Positions 1-6,878 of a stretch of DNA of 64,000 nucleotides are shown piece after piece (the stretch's first letter is position 1; each line of letters starts with the position of its first letter). A program made the translations under genes and the position numbers. This DNA is from Dyella subtropica (GTDB taxonomy: Bacteria; Pseudomonadota; Gammaproteobacteria; Xanthomonadales; Rhodanobacteraceae). The DNA is taken from contig NZ_JAPDPD010000004.1 of assembly GCF_026283965.1 (NCBI RefSeq), positions 62,001-126,000 on the forward strand. The letters are read 5' to 3'. A model generated the notes under the pieces. The model searched no databases, had not been told where the DNA came from, and saw nothing but the letters and a program-made list of their open reading frames with translations.

Positions 1-1537
1 CAAATGGAAACACTTCGGCCGCTTGCCATGACGCCATGCTGGCACGCTCGTCGAATCCGCCCTGCAGCGACGGCATGGGCGCCTCATCCGGCGACGTCAG
101 CGTGACATGGACGTTGATGCCACCGAACCCCATGGCGGACACGCCGCCACGCAGCCTGGCCTGCGGCGAGCGCTTCTCGCCGCGGATCAACGGATAGATC
201 GCACGTCCTTCGCCGGCAAAGACCGAATGCGCCTGCTCGCAACCCGCCGTGGGCGGAAGCACGCGCTGATTGACGGCCATCACGCCTTTGATGAACGCGC
301 CGATGCCTGCCGCGGCTTTGGTATGCCCGACGATGGATTTGAATGACGTTACGCCGCACTGTTGCGGCTTGGCCGCGAGACCCAGCGTTTTGGCGATCGC
401 CAGCAATTCGGTTTTGTCTCCCAGCGTGGTGCCGGTGCCATGCCCCTCGATGAAATCGAGCACGTCCGGCTGGACACGAGCTTGCTGATAGGCGCGCGCG
501 ATCGCCAGATGCTGGCCCTCGACACTCGGTGCCGTGATGCCGCCGCGGCCGTCCGAGGACATGCCCCAGCCATCCATGACGGCATAGATCTTGTCGCCAT
601 CACGCTGGGCGTCGGCGAGACGTTTCAGGCCGACAAAGCCACAGCCTTCGCCAGGAATGAAGCCATCGCCGCGCGCATCGTAAACACGCATTTCGGTCGA
701 CGTCAGCGCTCCGGTTTTGGCGAAGCCGATCAACTCGAAGGGGTCGAGACTGATGTCTACGCCGCCGGCAATCACAAAATCGCTGTGGCCTGCGACCAGG
801 CTCATGGCACCGGTATACACCGCAATCAGCGAGGAGCAGCAGGCGCCGTCGACGGTGTAACCGCCGCCATTGACGTTCAAGTAATTGCAGATGCGCCCGG
901 CAATCGTGTTGGCCAGCCCGCCGGCGAGCGTGTCCTCGTTGACCGGAGCGAAGGGCGACTTGAATGACAGCTCCATGCTTTGTTCGAGCGCTTGCAATGC
1001 ATCGCCCGACAAACCCGCCGCCGCCGCCGAGGCGCGCAGGCATTTGAGGACATAGGGCCAGCGCAAGCGCATGGTGTTGGAGCGGGTGAACTCGCCGGTA
1101 AGCGTATTGCCGACGATCACCTGGGTGGTATGACGCGGCAGGCGCGTGGCGTCGTAGCCCGCGTCGTCGAGCATCTGCAGCGCCGTATCCAGAGCCAGCC
1201 AATGAGCGATATCGGTCGCTTCGGTCGTACTTTTTGGAATTCGCCGCGCAGCCCAATCAAACGCATAGCCATCGAGCACGGCGGCGCGATGACCATAGGT
1301 CTTGTCCGGCGTGCGCCGGTCGGCGTCGTAGTAATCGGCCAGCGGCAGGCGGCCATCCGGCATCGGGCGAAACTGCTGCCGCCTGGCAAGGATGTTCTGC
1401 CATAACTCTGCGGGCGATTTCGCACCTGGGTAATAACAACCCAATCCAACGACGGCGACTTTTTTCTCGATACCAACAGCCGCGTCAACTGCAACGGACC
1501 CGGCATCAACGATCGTGCTGACTGAACGTGCGTCCAT
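1..1537 (-). CDS. Ketosynthase-containing polyketide synthase, PksE/HglE/PUFA-like type (3' part missing)
   Basis: The first 512 residues of a type I polyketide synthase are visible, and the gene leaves the window at base 1. After a short leader (from the ATG at 1535-1537) a beta-ketoacyl synthase domain runs from about residue 23 to 490. The Claisen-condensation residues are all present: nucleophile Cys233 in the motif DGACCSSL, His366 in EGHGTGTT and His405 in GHTKAAAG. The segment LANTIAGRICN followed by GGGYTVDGAC is, from memory, characteristic of iterative synthases of the enediyne PksE, heterocyst-glycolipid HglE and PUFA families rather than of modular PKS, where DTACSSSL is usual. 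Having Cys-Cys at the active site is less common. The gene is divergent from the TetR gene at 1776, which may control it. Family assignment to KS is certain. The subclass is inference, because the domains after KS lie outside the window. Confidence 0.93.
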   Translation of the reverse strand, partial: MDARSVSTIVDAGSVAVDAAVGIEKKVAVVGLGCYYPGAKSPAELWQNILARRQQFRPMPDGRLPLADYYDADRRTPDKTYGHRAAVLDGYAFDWAARRIPKSTTEATDIAHWLALDTALQMLDDAGYDATRLPRHTTQVIVGNTLTGEFTRSNTMRLRWPYVLKCLRASAAAAGLSGDALQALEQSMELSFKSPFAPVNEDTLAGGLANTIAGRICNYLNVNGGGYTVDGACCSSLIAVYTGAMSLVAGHSDFVIAGGVDISLDPFELIGFAKTGALTSTEMRVYDARGDGFIPGEGCGFVGLKRLADAQRDGDKIYAVMDGWGMSSDGRGGITAPSVEGQHLAIARAYQQARVQPDVLDFIEGHGTGTTLGDKTELLAIAKTLGLAAKPQQCGVTSFKSIVGHTKAAAGIGAFIKGVMAVNQRVLPPTAGCEQAHSVFAGEGRAIYPLIRGEKRSPQARLRGGVSAMGFGGINVHVTLTSPDEAPMPSLQGGFDERASMASWQAAEVFPF

Positions 1538-1733
1538 ATACGTATTCCACCCTTGGCGTTACTGCGCTGCAAAACCCCATGGCGATTCACCACCGCTGAG
1601 AGCGGCGGCGTGGATGACTTGGAGAGAGAGGCCGCCAGCGAGACCGGCGGCCGTCGAAGGAACTTCAATGTCCCCAAGCGTCGAGCAGGCTAACTCAAGT
1701 TTGTTGCGCTAAAATGAAGCGTTGTCGACATTT

Positions 1734-1779
1734 TTGATCGGTCAACCAAATAATAGATAACATGGGGCATGTGCCATGA
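1734..1779 (+). promoter_or_regulatory. Candidate promoter/operator of the tetR gene with a five-codon leader ORF
   Basis: TTGATC (1734-1739) and GATAAC (1756-1761) are spaced 16 bp apart, a fair sigma70-like pair directly upstream of the regulator start. The -35 box lies in a partial dyad TTGATCGGTCAA (1734-1745), as expected for an autoregulatory TetR site. A tiny frame ATG GGG CAT GTG CCA TGA (1762-1779) ends overlapping the TetR ATG at 1776. Both are read by eye without experimental support. Confidence 0.3.
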
Positions 1780-2351
1780 CAAGAGAGAAAGATTTCGATG
1801 TCGTCGTTGCTCGTCGTGAGATGACGCAGCTCTTTCGACGCAGCGGATACCGGGCAACATCAATGAAGGATCTGGAGGCCGTTACCGGTTTGCTGTCCGG
1901 TAGCCTCTACAACGCATTCGGCGGCAAGCAGGATGTATTTCTTTCGTCGCTGGACTTCTATTTGGCGAATGTCGTCAAGCGACGCATCGATGAGCATCTA
2001 CATGGCGACGACCCCATGGAATGCATACGTGCGCTGTTTACGACGACCTATCACGCGGCGCTCGGCAAGGAGCGCGGATGCCTGCTCACGAACACCGCGA
2101 TCGAGATCGGCATGCACGATAAGCCGACGCATACCAAGGTGATCGCCGGCATTCGCATGTTCGAGCGCGAGTTCTTGGAGCTGGTCAAGCGTGGCCAGGC
2201 GGCCGGCAAGATTCCGTCCACCAAAGATCCGCAAAAGCTTGCGCGTCAACTTTGCGTCAGCTACCAGGGCATGTTGGTTTTGGTGAAGGTGGTCGCGACA
2301 AAGAAGGTGCTTGACGAGTACACCGACAGCATATTGGATTCGCTTACTTGA
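1776..2351 (+). CDS. TetR/AcrR-family transcriptional regulator
   Basis: A 191-residue protein of the usual TetR length. The N-terminal DNA-binding domain (about residues 8-55) shows the family pattern: a first helix ending in FRRSGYRATS, then a helix-turn-helix MKDLEAVTGLLSGSLYNAFGG and the KQDVF segment that follows recognition helix 3. The C-terminal two thirds form the helical ligand-binding and dimerisation domain and contain ERGCLLTNTAIEIG, a motif seen in one common TetR C-terminal subfamily. It lies 238 bp from the divergent ketosynthase gene and 135 bp before the reductase gene. The likely roles are local repression of the ketosynthase gene and autoregulation. The ligand is unknown. 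Confidence 0.93.
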   Translation: MTREKDFDVVVARREMTQLFRRSGYRATSMKDLEAVTGLLSGSLYNAFGGKQDVFLSSLDFYLANVVKRRIDEHLHGDDPMECIRALFTTTYHAALGKERGCLLTNTAIEIGMHDKPTHTKVIAGIRMFEREFLELVKRGQAAGKIPSTKDPQKLARQLCVSYQGMLVLVKVVATKKVLDEYTDSILDSLT

Positions 2352-2486
2352 GTAATTGACCAAGAAAGTCACGCGATGTTTGATTGGACATCCAATCGTC
2401 GCAATCGATCCGTACAAAGATTGTGAATGCCGCTGTCGCGTCGACCGCTTGCATGCACCCATCGTTCAACATCAGAGGAAGCGACC

Positions 2487-3263
2487 ATGGCCGTACTGGA
2501 GACTGAGCGTGTGATCGATGTGCGCCATTGGAATGACAGCCTTTTCAGCTTCCGCACCACGCGCGATCCCGGCTTTCGTTTCGATAGCGGGCATTTCGTG
2601 ATGGTCGGTCTGGAGGTCGATGGCCGGCCGCTGATGCGCGCGTATTCCATCGCCAGCGCCAACTACGAAGAGCACTTGGAGTTCTTCAGCATCAAAGTGG
2701 CCCACGGCCCTCTCACGTCGCGCTTGCAGCACCTCAAGCCAGGCGATTCGGTCATGGTCAGTCGCAAGCCGACTGGAACCCTGGTGCTCAATGATTTGAA
2801 GCCTGGCAAGCACTTGTACCTGCTCGGTACCGGCACCGGCCTGGCTCCCTTTCTCAGCATCGTGCGCGACCCGGAGACCTATGAGCGTTTCGACAAGGTC
2901 GTGCTGGCTCATGGTGTGCGGCATATCAGCGACCTTGCCTATGCCGAGTATCTGGAACGGGAACTGCCACAGCATCCGTATTTGGGTGAGCTGGTGCGCG
3001 AGAAGTTGATCTACTACCCCAGCGTGACCCGCGATCCGTTCCGCAACCGCGGCCGCATCACCGACGCCATTGCCGATGGCTTGATGAGCGACGCCATTGG
3101 CCTGCCGCCGCTGAACCCGGACATCGACCGCGTCATGTTGTGCGGCAGCCCGGCCATGCTGGACGACATTTGCACTCTGCTCGATGGTCGCGGCTTTCGT
3201 GCTTCGCCACGGACGCGCGAGCCGGGCGACTATGTGATCGAACGCGCTTTCGTGGAGAAATGA
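2487..3263 (+). CDS. fpr: Ferredoxin/flavodoxin-NADP(+) reductase
   Basis: A cytoplasmic FAD enzyme of 258 residues that moves electrons between NADPH and ferredoxin or flavodoxin. The ATG at 2487 is chosen because AGAGGA (2474-2479) lies at ribosome-binding distance; a longer frame begins at 2427 without such support. Visible motifs are RAYSIAS (FAD binding, about residues 52-58), GTGTGLAPF (NADP binding, about 112-120), CGSPAM, and a C-terminus ERAFVEK typical of bacterial subclass FPRs of the Pseudomonas/Azotobacter type. Length and motifs match the family throughout. It may supply electrons to a tailoring oxygenase of the neighbouring pathway, but it could equally be a housekeeping Fpr, since nothing in the sequence ties it to the PKS genes. 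Confidence 0.93.
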   Translation: MAVLETERVIDVRHWNDSLFSFRTTRDPGFRFDSGHFVMVGLEVDGRPLMRAYSIASANYEEHLEFFSIKVAHGPLTSRLQHLKPGDSVMVSRKPTGTLVLNDLKPGKHLYLLGTGTGLAPFLSIVRDPETYERFDKVVLAHGVRHISDLAYAEYLERELPQHPYLGELVREKLIYYPSVTRDPFRNRGRITDAIADGLMSDAIGLPPLNPDIDRVMLCGSPAMLDDICTLLDGRGFRASPRTREPGDYVIERAFVEK

Positions 3264-3325
3264 TGACTTGGCGTTGAGCCTGTCTCTTGTGCACATCTCA
3301 CCTTGTGCGTGAGCATGCTTGAACT

Positions 3326-3508
3326 CCCTCTCCCTCGTTCACCGATTTGTGCACGGGGGAGAGGGTTGGGGTGAGGGGAGGGTGCTCGCGTGAGCGTGAC
3401 TCTTTGCGTTGGCCTCCTCTCCCCTTCGGGGAGAGAATTGAGGTGAGGGGCAGGTGCTCGCGATACCTCCTCTCCCTCGTCATTCCGGCGTAGGCCGGAA
3501 TCCAGTGC
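3326..3508 (-). repeat. Composite hairpin repeat, copy A (inverted relative to copy B)
   Basis: It contains, in order on the plus strand, ACCGATTTGTGCAC (3341-3354), a CTCTCCCC-TTC-GGGGAGAG hairpin (3417-3435), GAGGTGAGGGGC, and an ATTCCGGC-GTAG-GCCGGAAT hairpin (3482-3501) followed by TCCAGTG. The same blocks occur in reverse order and orientation at 4719-4855. Confidence 0.8.
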
Positions 3509-3937
3509 CTTATCGCTCGGTTGTCGCGTCTGCGTGCACGGGCTCGCCTGCCGCGGGCTTTCGAACCGCTGCTGCGGCCCGGGTCACTTTTTTCTGTTTG
3601 GCCAGAGGAAATTTGCCAAAAGAGATGCCTATATGGAGCGGTGCTGAGGGATGTGTTCTGTATTCGCGACAATCGTTGGGTTATCGCGACCTGGCCGCTT
3701 ATGCAGCGGGCATTCCGGACGCCTGCCGGCGCCCAGGTCACTTTCTCTTTGCTGACCCACGCACCCTCAGGAGCGGGTGCGAACAGCGCAGCTGGCCCGA
3801 AGGGCGGAGGGAATGGATGCCCGGAGTAAAGAGAAAGTAACCAAAGAGAAATGGTCTGAGAGCAGGCGTCGTGCTTCGGGCTCGCGTCTCTTCCAGTGTC
3901 AGGCGCTCGGGTACATGAGCAAGCAGCACGCGTCACC

Positions 3938-4033
3938 GTAGGAGCGCACCCTGTGCGCGAAACGCGTCCGATGAGGCGCGCTTGGAAAGCAGCCCCGCTT
4001 CGCAGGGCTTTCGCGCACAGGGTGCGCTCCTAC
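3938..4033. repeat. REP-like palindromic pair with 25-bp perfect inverted arms
   Basis: The arm at 3938-3962 begins GTAGGAGCGCACCCTG and is the exact reverse complement of 4009-4033, with a 46-bp spacer between. The same GTAGGAGCGCACCC element recurs as a single copy at 9040-9062 and in diverged form at 14543-14658 and 53611-53653. It resembles REP-type intergenic elements. Confidence 0.85.
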
Positions 4034-4046
4034 CGAACCTTCGCGG

Positions 4047-4586
4047 CTATACCGCGCGCGCCTGTGGCCAAGCGGTTGCATTGAACAACAGCGAGCTGGG
4101 CTGATAAGCATCCCTGGATAGCAGGGCGAAGGGTCTGTTCGGTGCCAGTTGAAGGTAAAGCGATGTCATGGTTGTGCGGGATGTCGCCTGGGGTGCACGT
4201 ACGCGCCGCGTGTAGGCGCACAGGTTTGCTTCCTGGAACCGTTCGTCGAAATCCGGAAGGCTCATCAGGGCTTGCAGCCGGCGAAAGTTGGGAATGTCGG
4301 CGGGATCGATGCGCCAATAGCTTGGCCTGTGGCGCATGCTCCAGATGGTCCGGTTGGAGAAGGCTGGCGTCAGTGAAATGAAGAAATGCGCTACCCGGTT
4401 CAGTGACGATCTGGGCTGCAGCTCAATGGTGAGGCAGGCCTGTTTGATCCGCACATTCTTGGTCGTGAGTACGCCGACGCGGACGCCGAATGGATCGGCC
4501 GCAGCGAAGTCGTCGCGATCCCATGCGCGAGGATGTAAGCCGGTCAGGGCAGAAAAGAGCTTGAAGTCGATCGATTTCACATTCAA
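4047..4586 (-). CDS. Doubtful hypothetical protein, possibly a gene remnant
   Basis: An open frame of 179 codons with no recognisable family. The first 120 residues (containing DRDDFAAADPFGVRV and RPSYWRIDPADIPNFRR) have a composition that could be real protein; the last 60 look like random translation. No ribosome-binding site precedes the ATG, and the frame lies inside repeat-rich DNA between two inverted repeat copies. It could be a decayed gene whose 3' end was replaced, or a chance frame. I do not assign a function. Confidence 0.2.
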   Translation of the reverse strand: MNVKSIDFKLFSALTGLHPRAWDRDDFAAADPFGVRVGVLTTKNVRIKQACLTIELQPRSSLNRVAHFFISLTPAFSNRTIWSMRHRPSYWRIDPADIPNFRRLQALMSLPDFDERFQEANLCAYTRRVRAPQATSRTTMTSLYLQLAPNRPFALLSRDAYQPSSLLFNATAWPQARAV

Positions 4587-4718
4587 GGCAAGGCGCTCGT
4601 CAGGTGACCCTGTAGCCTTAGACGCCTTCGGCGGATGAAATTGAAATGGTCATCCAGAGAGCCTGGATTCCGGGCTGCAGCGACGAACCACGCGCTGAAG
4701 CACGCGCGATGCGAACGC

Positions 4719-4855
4719 CACTGGACCCCGGCCTGCGCCGGGGTGACGAGATTGAGAGGTCATCGCGAGCACCCGCCCCTCACCTCAATCCTCTCCCCCG
4801 AGGGGAGAGGAAGCTACAGCTTCTCTTCGTGCACAAATCGGTAACCAGGGAGAGG
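4719..4855 (+). repeat. Composite hairpin repeat, copy B
   Basis: Blocks matching the reverse complement of copy A: CACTGGA, an ACCCCGGC-CTGC-GCCGGGGT hairpin (4725-4744), TGACGAG, CGCGAGCACC, GCCCCTCACCTCAAT, a CTCTCCCC-CGA-GGGGAGAG hairpin (4791-4809), and GTGCACAAATCGGT (4829-4842). It lies just beyond the stop of the SecA-like gene, so its hairpins could also help end or stabilise that operon's transcript. Confidence 0.8.
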
Positions 4856-4889
4856 ACGCAGAGGGCGAACACCTCGAAAGAGATGCCTC

Positions 4890-6878
4890 TTACCGCCGCG
4901 TCTTGCCGACAAACCCCAGCGCCTTCATCCACTGCGTATCCCGGGCCAAAGTCTGAACCCGCTGCTTTCGGTAGTGACTTTCGGCGCGGTCCTGCACATG
5001 GGTGACCCAGCGGCGCAACCATCGGCGACTTTGCCGGCGATCCGGCACCAGCCATTTCATTAGCCAGCGGCCCGGCTTGGGGGCGAAGCGCAGGAACAGC
5101 TCATCGTCCACGCTGACGATAGCCTCCGCGCTACCGGGGTCGCCCTGGCGTGCGCAGCGGCCGAACAGCTGACGATCGACGCGCGCCGTCTCGTGGAACT
5201 CGGTAAGTATCACGTGCAGGCCACCGGCCTGTTCGACTTCCGGCGTCAGCTTGATATCGGTGCCGCGGCCGGCCATGTTCGTCGCCACCGTGATCCGGCC
5301 TGGCTGCCCGGCCTGGGCGACTGCCTCGGCTTCGCTCTTGTCCTGTCTTGCGTTGAGCATGGTGTGGACGATGCCGTCGCGTTCCAGGCATTGGCTGAGT
5401 ACTTCGGATGCCTCGACCGAGCGGGTGCCGATCAGCACGGCGCGGCCGCTGGCGGCGACTTCGGTGGCGCGGCGCGCGACCTCCTGCCAGCGCTGGGTCG
5501 CGTCGGCGCAGATGCGATCGGCCAGGCGTGCCCGCCGGCTCGGTTTGTGGGTGGGGATGCGCGTCACTGGCAGGCCGTAGGTCTGCTTTACTTCCGTCGC
5601 GACTTCCTGCGCGGTGCCGGTCATGCCGCAAAGCAGGAGATAGCGCCCGAAGAAGCGCTGATAGGTGATCTGTGCCAGCGTGCGACGCTGGCCGGTGACT
5701 TCGCAGCCTTCCTTGGATTCGATCATCTGGTGCAGGCCGCGCTCCCAGGTGCGGTCGGGCATCACGCGCCCGGTCGATTCGTCGACGATCTGCACCTTGC
5801 CCTCGGCGAGGATGTAGTGCTGGTCGCGCTGGAAGCAGTGCACCGCGGACAACGCCTTTTGCACGAATTCGTCGCGCCACAGCGGCGACCGCCACAGGCC
5901 GTCATAGGCGGCAGTGACGTCGCGCACCTGCTGCTTGCCTTGCGGGGTCAACCAGATATCGCGGTGAGTGCCCTTGATGTAATCGATGCCGGGTTGCAGC
6001 GACTGGGCCAGTGCAATCGATTGAGAGTAGATCGCCGGATCCAGGTCGTCGGGCAAGGTCTCGGAGATGATCAGCGGCGTGCTCGCCTCGTCGATCAGCA
6101 CGCTGTCTGCCTCGTCGATGATCGCCACATGCAGGCCGCGCAGGATGGGCGGTTCGCCACGCCGTGCGCCGGCCAGCTCACGCAGGCGCTGCTGGGTCAG
6201 CGAGGCTTCGCCCAGCGCGATGCAGTCCTTCAAATAATCGAAGGTCAGTTCTTTGTTGGAGACATAGGTGATGTCGCACGCATACGCCTCGCGTCGCTGC
6301 GCCACCGGCATGTCCTGCAGCACCACGCCGATGCTGAGGCCGAGAAAATCGAACAGCGGTCGGTTGTGTTCGGCATCGCGCTCGGCCAGATAGTCGTTCA
6401 CGGTAACCACGTGCACCGCGGCGCCGGTGACCGCGGCGGTACAGGCGGCCAGCGTGGCGGCAAGCGTCTTGCCTTCGCCGGTGGACATCTCCGCCAGTCG
6501 GCCTTGCAGCAGCGCGCGGCCGGCAAGCAGCTGTACGTCGTGATGGCGCATGCCCAGCGTGCGACGCGAGGCTTCGCGGATAAGCGCGAACGACGCTGCG
6601 AGTTGCTCGTCGGTAAAACCCTGCCGATGGGTTTCGCGGGAAACCTCGTGCAAGCGATGGCGCAGGCCTAGGTCGTCACAAGCAGCGGCTGCGCCTTCGA
6701 GCGCGGCCGTGGCCTGCAAAAAAGCGCGTGCGCGGCGACCGTCGAAACGGGGAAGCTTGCCCAGCCAGGCGCGTAGCCTGTCTTCCCAGGCCGAGCGCTT
6801 GGGGTCGAGCCGCTCCAGATAAGGGCCATCGCCAAGTCGCAGTTCGCGACGAGCCAGCAATGCACGTACGTCAGACAC
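4890..6878 (-). CDS. Short SecA-like translocation ATPase (SecA paralogue)
   Basis: A 662-residue SecA homologue, against about 900 for the housekeeping protein. The motor core is intact: Walker A STGEGKT (132-138, Lys137), VTVNDYLAERD, Walker B IIDEAD (253-258), the ESTGRVMPDRTWERGLHQMIE block (367-387), GMTGTA (418-423), NMAGRGTDIKL (534-544), and the arginine-rich RQLFGRCARQGDPGS (569-583). A preprotein cross-linking segment is recognisable at about 270-365. After nucleotide-binding domain 2 only some 65 basic residues remain, so the helical wing, the two-helix finger and the C-terminal zinc-binding tail of ordinary SecA appear absent. It starts with GTG at 6876-6878 and overlaps the upstream M50-HlyD gene by 8 nt, so the two are probably translationally coupled. 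Its likely role is to power export by the TolC/adaptor complex encoded upstream. It is not the essential SecA. Confidence 0.92.
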   Translation of the reverse strand: MSDVRALLARRELRLGDGPYLERLDPKRSAWEDRLRAWLGKLPRFDGRRARAFLQATAALEGAAAACDDLGLRHRLHEVSRETHRQGFTDEQLAASFALIREASRRTLGMRHHDVQLLAGRALLQGRLAEMSTGEGKTLAATLAACTAAVTGAAVHVVTVNDYLAERDAEHNRPLFDFLGLSIGVVLQDMPVAQRREAYACDITYVSNKELTFDYLKDCIALGEASLTQQRLRELAGARRGEPPILRGLHVAIIDEADSVLIDEASTPLIISETLPDDLDPAIYSQSIALAQSLQPGIDYIKGTHRDIWLTPQGKQQVRDVTAAYDGLWRSPLWRDEFVQKALSAVHCFQRDQHYILAEGKVQIVDESTGRVMPDRTWERGLHQMIESKEGCEVTGQRRTLAQITYQRFFGRYLLLCGMTGTAQEVATEVKQTYGLPVTRIPTHKPSRRARLADRICADATQRWQEVARRATEVAASGRAVLIGTRSVEASEVLSQCLERDGIVHTMLNARQDKSEAEAVAQAGQPGRITVATNMAGRGTDIKLTPEVEQAGGLHVILTEFHETARVDRQLFGRCARQGDPGSAEAIVSVDDELFLRFAPKPGRWLMKWLVPDRRQSRRWLRRWVTHVQDRAESHYRKQRVQTLARDTQWMKALGFVGKTRR

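Larger units (their letters stand above)
3264..4889. other. Gene-poor, repeat-rich intergenic region
   Basis: About 1.6 kb between the reductase and SecA-like genes has no convincing gene. It holds two inverted copies of a composite hairpin repeat (3326-3508 and 4719-4855), a 96-bp palindromic pair (3938-4033), stretches such as AAAGAGAAAGTAACCAAAGA (3828-3847) that look like dispersed Xanthomonadales repeats, and one doubtful minus-strand frame (4047-4586). Translations of the first part give repeat-like peptides such as HWIPAYAGMT, which are hallmarks of non-coding repeats. Confidence 0.7.

Noticed and set aside
3298-3936. A 212-codon minus-strand frame with HWIPAYAGMT and PLTPTLSP-like peptides.
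   Set aside because: These peptides are the translation of dispersed non-coding hairpin repeats, commonly misannotated as proteins.
4890-6878. Housekeeping secA.
   Set aside because: Too short, missing C-terminal domains, starts with GTG in an operon with TolC and adaptor genes.
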